Positions 37,291-49,252 of a DNA stretch of 64,000 nt are shown here, piece by piece. The DNA comes from Rosellinia necatrix. Taxonomy: Eukaryota; Ascomycota; Sordariomycetes; Xylariales; Xylariaceae. The translations under genes and the position numbers were made by a program. The notes under the pieces are model-generated. The model saw only the letters and a program-made list of their open reading frames with translations. It was not told the DNA's origin and did no database searches. The stretch spans positions 4,216,001 to 4,280,000 of the forward strand of contig JAGYVD010000006.1 in NCBI GenBank assembly GCA_021209875.1. Reading direction: 5' to 3'. How positions within the stretch are numbered: position 1 is the stretch's first letter; every line of letters begins with the position of its first letter.

Positions 37291-40200
37291 AAGCTAGCAT
37301 AAGCTTTATAAATTTTTTTATTAAATTGTTGCAAATATATTATTAGCAGGTCTTAGTTTTTTTAAATAACATTTTATAAAAAAAACTATATCCTAGTATT
37401 TTTAGGTTTTAATTTAAAAACAAGCGGTAATCTACCTCCAGCTTATATAAAAACAGGTTGTTTAAAGCAGCTTTTAAAAAAACATTTAAATACTTGTAGT
37501 AAACTTTTAAAACAATTTATCGCAAGTTTTTTTTTAATTTTATTTTATTTTTAAATAACAGCTTATTTTAAGTTTTTTATTGTTTATTATTTATTATTTT
37601 ATTAATTTTATGCAGCATTATTACGTTATAATATATTATATTATTTTATTATAACGTTATATTAAAAGCTATAGCTTTAATAATTATAATTTTATTAATT
37701 AATATTTATATTATTTAATAACATTTTGTTAAAGTTAATAAAAGCTTTAAGCGTTTTTTTTTAATAGAGCTTCTGTTTTAAGCTTAATTTTTACTGCTAT
37801 AAAAACTAGTTTAATTTTTTAGCTTAATATTTTTTTTATTTTATATATTTTTTATTTAATTTTATTTTTTGCTTCAAGCATTTATTAGTTTAAAAGTTTT
37901 AAAATTTACATTAAAATAGTTTTAAAAAATAAAACTTTTAAGCTTGCGTTTTTAGTAGTTAATATAGCTTTTAGCTAAATAATTTTTATTATATTTAATT
38001 TAAAATATTTTAAGCTTATAATCTTTTTTTGCTGCATTTAACTAAGTTAACTATTTTTACGTTTTTTGTTTTTTTAGTTTATTAGCTTTTTTTTTAAGCA
38101 ATATTTTTTTAATATTTAAAATATTTTAACAAGTTTTTCGCTTCGTTTATTAAAATTTTAAAGATTTAATATTTAAGTTTTTAATTGTTTAAAAATAAAA
38201 ATCGTTTACGCAGAAAATTTATTAGCACGTCGTAATAGTTATAATATTTTTTTAATAATTATATTATATTTTATATCAATAATTATTAAAAAGCTTTTAG
38301 CATAGTTTTTTTATATTTTAAAATATAATTTTAAAGCTAAGTTTATTTATTAGGTCAAATTACCGTTGTATTTAATAATAATAACTAGCTTAAAACTTAT
38401 TATAATCTTAAGTTTTAAATATTTTATTATTTAAGCAGCAAAAGTTACGCTAATTAAAATATATATATCTGCTTTTATATTAATTAAAGCTTTAATAAAC
38501 AGTTTAAATTTATTATTTGTTATAATATAATTTATAAAAAACAGGTTTTTTTTTAATATATTTTTAAAAAATTAAACAGAATTTTTTATATTATATTATA
38601 TTAAATGTTAATATTTTTGCTTAAGAAAAAGTTTAGTTATTTTAAGCTGTTTTTTTTTTTTTTGTTTACGTTAATTTTTTTATATAATTTGTTTTTATAA
38701 TTTTTATAAAAATAATATTAACGCGTATATTATTTAGTCGGTCGAAATTATTTTTATAAAAATAATCGTTATTATAGTGTTTTTATTTATAATAAATAAA
38801 ACATTTGTTTTTTAAAATAAAAACTTTAAATTAGTTTAGTTTTAGTTTAACGTAAATTTTTATTTTGTTTTTCGTTTGTTTAATAGCTGTTATTTTTTTG
38901 TCGTTGTTTTAAAGTTAATAAATGCTTTTAAATTAAAAACTATTTTTAGCAGCTATAGTCGAAACTTTTTCCGGTTTTTTATTTTTTTTTATGTTTTATT
39001 TTTTTTTTAAAGCTTTATTTTAAATAAAATTCTTCTGCTGTTAATAATTATATAGCTGCATATATTTATAATAAACAATAAAATCTATTATATTATTATA
39101 TAGTTTGTTTATATAAAGTTTATTTAAACGTTTAGGCAACTTGTTATATATATCCTGCTTAAAATCTTTTAAGTTAACTTTTGTTATATTAGCTTAACAA
39201 GTAAACTTAATATAAAACGCAGTAAATTTATTGCTTGTTATTATTTTTAAGTTTTAATACTTAACTTTAGCTTTTTTATATTTATTAAAATTATTATAAA
39301 ATAAAAATAAATAGTTTAATACTTTTTAATTAGTTTTTAATATTAGCTTATTATAATCGTTAATAATAAACGGTATAAAATTCTCGAAAGCTTTGTTTTT
39401 TATATAACTAATAATATAATCGATTTTTTTTAATTTATATTAAAAATAATTGCTGTTTTTAATAAGTTTACTTTTTAAAAGCATAAATTAATGCTTAAAC
39501 TTTACTTTTAATTTATTTTTTACCGGTTTTTTATTTATAAATATAAAAAGTTTAGCTGTTTTAAAAGTTAATTTTAATCTTTTTTTAATATATTATAAGT
39601 TTAAAGTTCTTAAGTTAAGTTTTAAAATAATTTTTAGCAACTATTAGATCTGTTTAATTAAACAAATATTATAATAATTTAGTTTTTTAAAATCTTAATT
39701 TTTTTATTTATTTTAATTAAAGCTTAGTTTAAGTCGGCTTTAACTTCTTTACTTCTTGGGCTAAATTAGTCTATTTAACGTATTATTTACATAAAATTAT
39801 TATTAATATTATTTATTATATTAACAATATTTTTTAAAATATTTTAAGCAGCGCTTATAAATAAAAAGCAGTGTTTAAACTTATAATATATATTTTTAAA
39901 ATATTTTTAAACTAGTTTTACAAACTGCTAAAAGTTTATAAAGCTGTTTTATAAAAAAAACGCACGTTTTTTTTTATTTATTATTGCTGCAAAAGCTACT
40001 TTTGCTTGTCTGTCCGTAGTAAAATAAGCAGCGTTAGTTTTTATTTGTTTTATAAAATCTTTATAAAGTTTTATAAAAGCTAGCTGCACACATGCTTTAA
40101 TTATTACTGCCGGTAATACAATTTTAATATAAAAATATTAATAAATCCGTTTTTTTTTGTTTCTATTTTTATTATAACTTTTATTTTTTTAATCGGAGCG

Positions 40201-40474
40201 TCCGGCTATATTAGTGTTATTACTTTACAACATTAGTTTTACAAACTTTAAAAACTAGCGCTAAAGTTTATAGTAGTTATACCGGTTATTATTATAAAAA
40301 GCTAGTTTATTTAAATCGTTCTTTTTAAAACGCACTTATTATTTAGCTTCTGCTAAAAAAGTTAGATTATTCTTTTTTGTTATAACGTTTTAATATATTA
40401 ATTAATTAATTAGTTGTTTGGTCGGTTAAAAGAATTTAACGTTTTTTTAAACAATAAAAAATAAACCTTAGTTT

Positions 40475-40744
40475 TATAATAGCTGTAATAACAACAATTA
40501 AAACAAAGCCCAACTATACTTATATATTAAAAAAAAAAACTAAAGTTAAAAAAAAAAAAGGACTATATACAGGGCCAACGGCCAGAATTTCTACTTGTAT
40601 ATACTACTGGCCATTCACTACATGACTGGCCTACCGCATTTACTACCTCGTACTTATACCCATTTAGCCGGGGAACCAATCAGGGGCCGCCAGGCCGCTT
40701 ATTCATCCAACCAATCAGGGCCCTTATGGCTGTGGGCCATAACA
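40475..40744 (-). repeat. LTR of element C (right copy, partly RIP-spared)
   Basis: 270 bp. From about 40565 to the end it keeps normal composition, including GGGGAACCAATCAGGGG and a CCAATCAGG repeat; the inner 90 bp is RIP-mutated. Confidence 0.88.
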
Positions 40745-41949
40745 ATAACTATGTTTATTTTAAAACATTTATTTAAAATTTATTATTAAATATTGCTATA
40801 TATAGTTAAATATTAATAAAAGTTTTAGTTTATTTAAAGTTTTATTATATAATATTTTTGCTGGGCGGCATTTTATATAGTTTATTATATAAATATTATA
40901 GCTGTTTATTAGCTTAAGCTATTAATATTTTTTTAATATTAGTTTTCTAGTTTTACGTTTTTTTAAATATATTATAAGCATATAGTTGTAAATTTTTATA
41001 TTAACTTAGTTTTTAAATATAAATAGTTTAATACTATTAATTATTTATTTATTATTATTAATCTGTTTATTATTTATTAAAATTATTATTTTTAATTTTT
41101 TAGTTTTATATTAATAAATCTTTATACCGAAGTTTTCGTAGTTTTTTTAATATTTTTTAATTAGTCAGAGTTTTTTAAATTTTTAATTTTTATATAAATA
41201 TATTACTAATATTTAGCAGTTATACTTTATTTAACTTAGAATATATTTTATAGTATTATTTACAAATTAAAATACTGTTAAATATTTTAAGCTTTTTTTT
41301 GCTTTTTATATCAATAAATCTTTTATTTTTAAAATAAAATATTTATAACTATATTTTTTTTTAATTAAAAATAATAAAAAATCGTATTTTAAAACAAATT
41401 AATTTATTCTGTTTATTGCAAGTTTAAATATTATTTCATGCTAAAATGTTCTAAAGCTTAATAATTAATAATTATTAAAAAAGTTTTTTGTTTATTAACT
41501 AGTTTAAATTGCTATTTTTTTAAAGCTATAGCTACTGCTAATATTTTTTTATTAAAAATTCTATAATTTAACTCGGCATTATATAGTATTTTTAAAAAAT
41601 AAGCTGTTAAATGCTAATTTTTTTTATATAATTAAAATAACGCGTTAAAAGCTACTCTATTAAAAAGTCGGTTTTTATTTTAATAAATAAGTTATAATTA
41701 TAATATTTTAATAATAATATAGAGGTTAAAGCTTTTTTAACATACTAAAAGCTTTATTATATTTATTAGTTTATTTAAAAGCTTTTTTTTTTATTAAGCG
41801 GTTTATAAAAAAGCTATTTAATTATATTTATTTATAAACTTTTATAAAAGTTATAAAAACTTAAAAAACTATATATTTTTATAATAATAAATATTTTTAA
41901 TTTATTATAGCTTTTATTTTAACAGGATTAATATAGATATTATTAATAT

Positions 41950-42420
41950 TTATTATATAGTTTAAAAATTTAATTTATTTTATATAAAATTCTAACTTTT
42001 TAAGTTAGCTTATAATCTTACGTTTTATAGTTTTTAAAACATTTTTAAACATATATGCAGTAAGTTTTATATTATTAAAATAAATAAAAACGTTATTTAT
42101 ATATGTACTATAAAAATTATTTAAAAATTAAATAATATATTATTAATATATTTTTAAAACATAAAAATTTATTTATTAAATTAAACAGAAAAACTTTATA
42201 ACAGTAGGCTTTATATTTAATATAAAACATAATAAAGTTTTTATTTCTTAGGTATATTTTAATATAATAGAATATTTATTATATATTAATTTTTATAAAA
42301 ATTTTAACATTAAAAATATAAAACAAAGTTTTTTAATAAAAAGCAACAAATATTAGTTTTTTTATAATTTTATTAAGTTTTTAATAGTTTATATAAAAAC
42401 AGAGTTTTTGCTAGCTTTTT
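41950..42420 (-). pseudogene. Gypsy reverse transcriptase remnant of element B
   Basis: The minus strand reads SLCFYINYKKLNKI, a KIFTKIDIRQAF-equivalent region, then KYKAYCYKVFLFNLINK and an AYLDD-equivalent position. Ordered RT blocks with stops. Confidence 0.7.
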
Positions 42421-43759
42421 AACAAATAATATTAAAAAGTATATAATACGTTGTTTAGCTTAATAAATCTTTTTATAAATTATTAATTAAATGTTTTTAT
42501 ATAACATATAGCTTGTTAAATAATATTTTATATAAAAACTATATTTTAAATCTTTTAAAAACTTATTATTTATAAAGTTTATTTTATAGTTTATTTATAG
42601 TTAATAAAAAGTAATTTATTTAAATTTTTTTATTAAACGCGTTTAACAAGTTATAATATTTAAAAATATAAGTTCTAATATTTTTTTCTGCGTTTTTATT
42701 TTTTAGTCTTTTTGTTTTTTTAGTTAATTAACTTATTAATTTAATAAATATTAGTAATTTATATTTAATTATTAGTTTTATTTTTATATATTAACGTTTT
42801 AAAACAACAGCGCTAAAAGTAGCGATTTAAATATTTGGTTTTTTTTTATATTAACTTATACTGTTTTTTTTTATTTAATAAAGTCTAAAATATCTGATTT
42901 TTAATTTAAAAATATAAATCGTTTTTTATTTAGCATGCTTTTTTTTTTAATTTAAAGCTTTAAAAGCTTATTAAATAAAAGTACATTTTTAAGTTTTAGT
43001 TTATTTTTTTATATTTTTAACATAAAATCAGATCTTTTATAATTTTTATTTTTATTACTAGTATTTTTTGCAAAAGCTTTCTCTAGCTTTTTTTTAATTT
43101 TTTAATAGGCATTTTTAAAGTTAATATTTTTATTTTTTATTTAACGTTTATTTAATATTTTAAATATTATAACCACGTTTTAACTTTATTTATAATTAAT
43201 ATATAATAACATTTATCATTTTTAGCATATAAAATAAAAAATTAATATATGCTGTTTAATATTAAATAATATGTTATGCTATTTAAACTATTTTTTTTAA
43301 ATACTACTTTTTATTTTATATTTAAAATATTAACAAATATATTTTTAAATATTTTTTATATATTTTTAAAGTTAAATATAAAACACGATTAATTTTTAAT
43401 CTAATTTTCTATTATATTTAATTATTAGTTTAAGTTTAAACTTATTTTTAATAAGTAGGTTTAACAGCTTTATAATTTTTTAATAAAAATACGTTTATAT
43501 TTATATATATACTAGCTTTTATATTATTAAATATGTTAAAATAATAAATAATAGTTTATTACTATATAAAATATAAATATATAATAAAAGTTTTTATTTA
43601 AATAGTTGTTTATTAAGTTTTTTTATTTTACGCGATAATATTATTTTTAAAAAAGTTTATTTTTTAAAGTTATTTTTTTATTTTTTATCGCGCTTTTTTA
43701 ATTTTAAAAAAGCTGGTCTAAACTTATTTATAATTATATTTATATAAGTATTATATTAA

Positions 43760-43830
43760 GCCTGATTTACAGCTTTTACAGGACAGTTTTTAATAACATG
43801 TTTTTTTTATTTATATTAAAAGTATTTATT
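43760..43830 (-). pseudogene. Gag zinc-knuckle remnant of element B
   Basis: The minus strand reads KYF*YK*KKHVIKNCP, matching C-x2-C-x4-H-x4-C with the first two Cys changed to Tyr, the expected result of G-to-A decay. Confidence 0.6.
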
Positions 43831-45569
43831 TTTAATAATTAATTATTTTATTTTTTTTATTATAAGTTAAAGTTTTTGTTTTTTCGTAAACATATTTATC
43901 AGCAAAATTAATTACGTTATTATAACCAGAAAAAGTTTAATACAATAAATATATATTATATTTTATAAGTTGTTTTTTGTTTTATAAGCTTTGCTTTTTT
44001 TAATTATTTATAAACAAATAATAAGCTATTTAAATATAATATTTTATATAAGCGTTAAAATTTATAATATTTTTAAATATTTAAAAATAGTTTTAATAGC
44101 TATATAAAATAATAACTTATTTTTAAATTTTTTTTTATTTAGCTTTATTAAAGCATGTTTTTTAATAAAACATATAAAATCTGTTTTAAACTATATAAAC
44201 TTAGCAAGCGTATATTTATTAAAATTTAAAGCTTTATAATTAGCTTTTATTTTTTTAAAACGTTTATATTTTTATAAATATTATATAAATATTATATTAA
44301 GTTTTTAAAGTTATAATTATATTTAAATATTTATTAAATAAATATAAAACTAAGTTTTTAAATATTTTTTAATAAAATAAGACTTAATATCGCTTATTTT
44401 TATATTATTACTAGCGAACTAATTTATATTTATTTTAAAATAGTTAATTATATTTTAATATTATATTTTAAATTTTATTTTATTTTTAAAACGTTATTAT
44501 AAAACTTATTTATAAATATTTTAATCGATTTTTATGTTTTTTTTTAAAATTTTAAAATAAATGTTTTTTTATACGACCTAATAAATTAACCACTTGTTAA
44601 TTAAATTTATTTAATAAGTTTTAAATACGGTTATAATTAATTATTATTATTTTTAGTTTAATTATAATATAATTTATAGCTGCATTATTATTTTAGCTTT
44701 TAAATAGTTTAAATATAAAAAGTTTATATTTTTTATTCTGTCCGCGTAATTTGTTTAATTTTTGTTATATTTTAATAAAGCTTTTTAAATATTAAATAGT
44801 TGTTTTAAGCTATTATTAGCTTTGCTTTAATATTTTTAAATTATTTTCGTTTTTTATTAAATACTTTTTTATATTTTATAATATAAGCGTTAAATTTTAT
44901 AGCTTATTTTATAGCAGTTTTATTTATCTGGCGATATAATATATAATAAAATAATAATTAGTTATTATTTATTAAAAGCTATTAATATATATATTTTAAT
45001 TTTTATTTTATTAAAAAATAATAAAAATAAAAAATTTATACAAAATTTATAAATAATTTTATATTAACAAATCCGTTAAAGTTAAACTAAACAAAATTAT
45101 TTTTTTTATAATAAGTTTTTAAAAAGCCTGTTAATTGCTTTTATAGCAATTATAGCAAAATTTTATATTAAAATATTAACCGCTTTATAAAAAAACTTAT
45201 AAGTTTTATTATATAAAACAGCTTAAAAGTCTAAAGTTTTAACTTATAAATAAAATTTTTAAATAAAATTAAATAATAAGTTTTATATAATTTTAGTTTT
45301 AATACTAGCTTTAATAATTAAATATATTATATTAAGTTTTTAAAAATAATTTAAATATATTTAGTTTTAAATATATTACTAAAAGTTTTTTAACAAAATA
45401 CGCTAAAAACTTAAAAACTTTACGTAATAAAATAGCGTTTTAACATGCTAAATTTTTAGCACGTTTATAAGCACCGCTAGCAAAAAAAATTAATGCTATA
45501 TCGTTGTTTTTATATAAAAAATATTTAAAAAAATAGTTTTAATGCTTTAAAATAAAATAATCTATAAAT

Positions 45570-45798
45570 TATTATATTAGTTATAAATAAAAAGTTAAAG
45601 CTTTAGTAATAAATAATATATTATATAAAAATCTACAGATAAAAAAAAAAATAAATAAGAGGAATTAGCCCACTAAAATTCTGGCTAAGTGCAGGTGTGT
45701 GGAGTAGGTCCAGTTTGTGCGCTGTGCGCACCAGTTAGCAACAGGTGTACAAATACTGGTCTGTGCCACCTGTATTGGCCAACTAGTTATCCGTGACT
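45570..45798 (-). repeat. LTR of element B (right copy, partly RIP-spared)
   Basis: 229 bp; 45660-45798 keeps normal composition while 45570-45650 is AT-saturated. Confidence 0.85.
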
Positions 45799-46638
45799 CT
45801 ATAGCTGTAAATATATTATACGTTTATTTAAAAGCTATTTTTTTTTTATATATTAGCAAAAAAAAAAATTAAAAAGCTTGTAAAAAAATACCGGACGCGT
45901 TTATTTAAAACATTTTTAATATATTCTACTACGCTAAAAAAAACTAGAAATATATATAAATAAGCTTATTTAATATATTATAAAATATTTAGCTAAAAAA
46001 TAATTAAAAAAAAAACATTTAGCATACGTTTATTATAATAATAATTATTAACTTAGCCGGAAGAAAAAATATAATATTTTAAAACTATAACTTTATACCT
46101 AGGGTATTAAAAATATTACAAGCAAAAAACATATTTTAAAACAAATAAAAAGCTTTTTTAAACTATTTACAACAAAAAATCAGACGTTTTAAAATTTAAT
46201 ATAACTTAAACTAAATATATATTAATTAAAACTTTTGTTTAATATATATAATATTTTATATTAAAAACTAAATATAATTAAAAAACTTACTTTTTTAAAA
46301 AAAATCTAACTTTTGCTTATAGAACTATATATAACTAATATATTAATAATTTATTTAAAAATATATTAGCACATACTTTAAGTTTTTTTTTTTTTTTATA
46401 GAAAGTTTTTATAAGTTAAGCTATAACTAAAAACGCTATAACTAAATATTAAAATAATATTATAAATATAGAAAATATTAAAAAAAAAAAAGAAAAGTTA
46501 ACAATATTAGTTAAATAAAAATTATATATATTATATATATAAAAACTTTAGTTTAAACTTAATATAAAACTTTAAAATAGCTTTTTAGAACTTTTTATAA
46601 AAAACATAAAACTGTTTAAAATAAGTAGAAGTATTAAA

Positions 46639-46769
46639 TATATATAAATTACTCTATATCTTCGGATATATATTCTATTAAATATCCTAGGTTTTTTAAC
46701 CTATCTTTATAATTAATTCTACACCTCGAATACATTTTTAACTATTATAATAATCCACTTCTCTTAACA
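46639..46769 (+). repeat. Right LTR of element A
   Basis: 131 bp; partner of 26202-26332. Confidence 0.85.
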
Positions 46770-47117
46770 TAATAGACCATCGTTTTTCCCGCTAACAAAA
46801 AGAAGGGCAAACACTGCAAAGAAACATTAGTGATAGCCGCAAATACTTTTAAATGCACCATTTACTTGTGCAAAGGCTCTAACTGGCAAATTTGTCGGCG
46901 AAACTAAAGGGATGAGCAGAATAACGATGTTGAGACCAAGCCCAGCGATGACCAGGCCGAGGACTCATACCACGATGCCAGCGGTGAATATGGGCATCTT
47001 GCCAAACGTCTTGGCCCAATTATTGCCATTTGAGGGGTTAAAGGGCCTGTCAGATCTGTCAGATTACAATTTGATAGCAGTGCTAAGAGGGAACCGCCTG
47101 CTCCCTAGATAGTGAGT
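46770..47117. other. Non-AT-rich flank with possible membrane-protein relic
   Basis: On the minus strand a broken frame near 46890-47060 reads NWAKTFGKMPIFTAGIVV, a stop, then VLGLVIAGLGLNIVILLIPLV, a hydrophobic segment. It may be a fragment of a transmembrane protein; family not recognised. Confidence 0.3.
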
Positions 47118-48260
47118 CTAATCTTTCCTCTCATACTCCTCTATTTGTTCAATTGCCAACGCAACTAAACGACTAGAGTCTTCATCAAATTGATCATCGC
47201 CAGCAATCAAGCGCAATTGTCGCTTCCATTCCGACCACCGCTCTAAACTCCACATACGTTTGCACCTCTCCTCCGTCTTCCACTCCTCGCCATCTTGCTT
47301 GACTCCCGCGCTTTCTTCCTTACATCTCGCATACACCCACCGTCCCACTTCGGCCCGCAGCACCCACCGTGCACCGGCCACCGCATCCCCGCTGAGCCGA
47401 TTCATGTCGCAAGTTTCATGGGCCTTGCCGTCTGTGCCAGGATATCCGCAGTTCTGCGACATAATAGCGTCTAAAGAGCACAGGAAGCTGCAGTCAATTA
47501 GATTCTGGCTCGTCAGCTGTGCCATCGCCGATTGCAGGTTGCGCCAGCGGGTGTGGGATTCGCTTTGGAGCTTCTCCAAGTCGGAGCGATTGGGGAGGAT
47601 ATCTGATTGCATCAGTTGATCCGAAAGGAGAGCAGTACAAATTGGTAGCTTCTAAAGGGGTGGTTATGATTTATGTCCGTTCTCGCTCGCTTCCCGGCAG
47701 CTTGAGCAAGGGGCAACGAAGGAAGGGGGTTGACACAACGGGTAGACACAGCTGCAACTTGCCAACGATACAGCCGGCTGTCGCTAGCCAATTCCCGCCG
47801 AACGGCCATAGCTCGATGGAACGCACCTCCCTTGCCTCCACATTCGCGATGCTGTCGGGCGCGTTGTGACGTAGCATGGCCCGGAGTTCCAAAAGGAACT
47901 GTACAATGCGGTCTTGGTCTTCGTGCCCTGGAGGAAACGCCAGCAGGAGCTTGGCAATGGTAGTGAAGGCGTCTTCAATATAGCCGCCTGCATTAGGTGT
48001 CAGCATGCGCATCGTCATGCCGCTCGCTTCTTCTTCGGCGGTCAGGTTGGCCCAGTTGGCCCTCAGTGCGAGCTTCTCGCGCCGTTGGGAGGATTTGGCC
48101 ATAATCCAGGCATCAAAGTCCCTTGCAGCGGTAGCAGGGGCGACAACACTAGTTATGAGGGCGTGGATGATCCTCTTGTGAGCCAAGTCATCTTGGTCAT
48201 CATGCTACTTGAATAATTGAACGTTCAGAGGTGCATCACGAAGGTTGGTGGCAGCCGTGT
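47118..48260 (-). pseudogene. DUF3632-like fungal protein, 5' damaged
   Basis: The main coding blocks are 48204-47772 and 47602-47118, joined by a 169-bp GT-AG intron (47603-47771) with phases that agree. The product carries RIIHALITSVVAPATAARDF, RSIELWPFGGNWLATA and a C-terminal WSEWKRQLRLIAGDDQF, which resembles fungal DUF3632 proteins of unknown function. Upstream in the same frame, 48260-48208 reads TNLRDAPLNVQLFK, then a TAG at 48207-48205, then HDDQDDLAHKR. A CAG-to-TAG change (CpA to TpA, RIP-type) would explain the stop; alternatively TAG is an intron acceptor. No in-frame ATG exists before 48102, and a MITE-like element begins just upstream at about 48267. If the ATG at 48102 is used, a shortened protein could still be made. 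Confidence 0.5.
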
Positions 48261-48266
48261 TAACTA

Positions 48267-48564
48267 GGAGGGCCGTTCGGGCCACTTGTGACAAAACGTA
48301 ATTTCAAAAACAAAAGAAGCTGGACATTACCCCGCATTGGTCACTTAATTTTTATCGTACGAACCATTTAAAATGCTTCGGCCGTTTAATGGTACAGGTA
48401 TAATACAGGAGCTGTTCAATCCGTAGGCTGTCCGACCTGCGGGCCGGTTGTTAGACTGCAGAACTTAATACGGGAGGGCTTCGCAGGCTGTTCGGCTTGT
48501 ATTAAACTTAACAGGCCAGACAGCCTACAGGTCGTTTTGTCATAAGTAGTCCCACTGGACCTCT
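48267..48564. mobile_element. MITE-like element 1 with terminal inverted repeats
   Basis: The right end, read inward on the minus strand, is AGAGGTCCAGTGGGACTACT then TATGACAAAACG. The left end matches it as GGGCCACTTGTGACAAAACG with a weaker outer part. An internal inverted repeat (gtaggctgtc near 48423, gacagcctac near 48518) adds fold-back potential. About 298 bp, no coding capacity. The exact left boundary is uncertain because the adjoining gene could extend into it. Confidence 0.55.
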
Positions 48565-48569
48565 GTATA

Positions 48570-48979
48570 AGAGGTCCTGACTGTGTCAGGAGGGGGGGGG
48601 CTCCTTATCTAGCTAGCTGCGCTAGCTAGATAAGGATTGTGTAGATTAGATAAGGTACCTTAAGGCTTCTGGTCCCGCAGGGACCAGAAGCCCTTCCTTC
48701 TTTAATTCTACATCACACTTTTACAGACGCAATACCACACTACCCCTAGTAATCCTTACTAGATCCATTAGGACCACTTATGATAAAACGTAAATTTTTT
48801 TTTTTTTAAATATGGTTTATAAAATATCTAGCCGATAAGTAGTTTAGCCTGTGGGGTATCTTGTTTATATAATATAAATGAAATAGTAAATAGAAGGTAA
48901 TATGTAGCCTTTTTTGTTTTTAAAATTATATTTTTCTTTAAAAAAGTAGTTTTATTATGAGTGGTCCCACTGGACCTCT
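48570..48979. mobile_element. MITE-like element 2, interrupted by the solo-LTR-like insert
   Basis: The terminal inverted repeats are AGAGGTCC (48570-48577) continuing after the insert as ATTAGGACCACTTATGATAA, and at the right the reverse complement of AGAGGTCCAGTGGGACCACT then CATAATAAAAC (ending 48979). Removing the 184-bp insert and its 5-bp duplication leaves about 221 bp. It is the same TIR family as element 1 and 5 bp away from it. Confidence 0.65.
48578..48761 (+). mobile_element. Hairpin-rich solo-LTR-like element, copy 2
   Basis: A 184-bp sister of 29447-29631 in the same orientation, inserted in a MITE terminal repeat. Flanking 5-mers are GGTCC (48573-48577) and GATCC (48762-48766), a target duplication with one G/A difference. 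Its three palindromes have centres TGT, TGC and GCA, the reverse complements of those in copy 1 (ACA, GCA, TGC), although arms and flanks have the same orientation. Confidence 0.8.
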
Positions 48980-49024
48980 GACAATAAGAGAAAAGCAGCG
49001 GATTAAATGCCAATATAGTGCTAC

Positions 49025-49224
49025 TGAAAGGTGCACCATGGGGGCGTAAAGAGTGTATTGTAAAAGATGAAGATCTAGCAAATCTTGGCTAAGCTAAAGT
49101 TCTACCTAGGTGTGGGCTAGGGCCCACATACATGGGGCTAGGCCCAAATGTGGTGGTGTGTGTGGCCACGGGCCACAGCACCTCAAACGGGGGGTTACAT
49201 AAGCGCTCCCTCTACACGCGCGTA
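49025..49224 (+). repeat. 200-bp inverted repeat, left arm
   Basis: Starts TGAAAGGTGCACCATGGGGG and ends CTACACGCGCGTA. Near-identical in inverted orientation to 56768-56968. Normal composition, no coding frame. Either the terminal repeat of a DNA transposon or one of two opposing copies of a 200-bp element. Confidence 0.8.
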
Positions 49225-49252
49225 GCAGCTACAGAAAAAATACTTGATATTA

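Larger units (their letters stand above)
33872..40744 (-). mobile_element. LTR retrotransposon C (Ty3/gypsy, 270-bp LTR family), nested in B
   Basis: Full-length 6873-bp element with 270-bp LTRs at 33872-34141 and 40475-40744 and a perfect 5-bp target duplication ATAAC (33867-33871 and 40745-40749). The LTR starts TGTAATGGCTGC and ends GGGCCATAACA on the plus strand. The minus strand carries the RT core around 36.88-37.29 kb. Heavily RIP-mutated internally; the outer two-thirds of the right LTR is nearly intact. A second full-length member is at 49604-56481. Confidence 0.88.
32284..45798 (-). mobile_element. LTR retrotransposon B (Ty3/gypsy), nested in A and interrupted by C
   Basis: Direct LTRs at 32284-32515 and 45570-45798 (232 and 229 bp) align through RIP-type transitions. 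Target duplication CTATA is present exactly at both ends (32279-32283 and 45799-45803). Subtracting element C leaves about 6.6 kb. Minus-strand decayed gypsy features are readable: a CCHC-type zinc knuckle remnant near 43.76-43.83 kb (gag) and the RT core near 41.95-42.42 kb. The gag-to-pol order confirms minus orientation. The right LTR ends ACT instead of CA on the plus strand, which is unusual. Confidence 0.82.
26202..46769 (+). mobile_element. Outer LTR retrotransposon A (Ty1/copia), RIP-degraded, with nested insertions
   Basis: Bounded by 131-bp direct repeats at 26202-26332 and 46639-46769. They are colinear and differ mostly by C/T and G/A transitions; the left begins TGTATATGGGTCACTCC and both end CTTAACA. 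Right after the left LTR, GGTTATAAGCCTGG is a candidate primer-binding region, which fits plus-strand orientation. Copia-type reverse transcriptase remnants are readable on the plus strand at 30.8-31.7 kb. Removing nested element B and the small solo-LTR-like insert leaves about 6.9 kb, a normal copia size. Sequence is saturated with A/T and riddled with stops, so it is dead. The flanking 5-mers (TTAAA and TAATA) do not form a clean target duplication. Confidence 0.8.

Noticed and set aside
26400..45500. tRNA or other RNA genes within the AT-rich block
   Set aside because: No cloverleaf or A/B-box pattern was seen; hairpins there are explained by the element palindromes or by chance in A/T sequence.
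26197..46774. Target-site duplication for element A
   Set aside because: Flanking 5-mers TTAAA and TAATA do not match, so none is claimed; RIP or later change may have erased it.
47260..48216. Plus-strand frames across the DUF3632-like gene
   Set aside because: They are antisense shadows; the minus-strand frames carry the family-like motifs and a phase-consistent intron.
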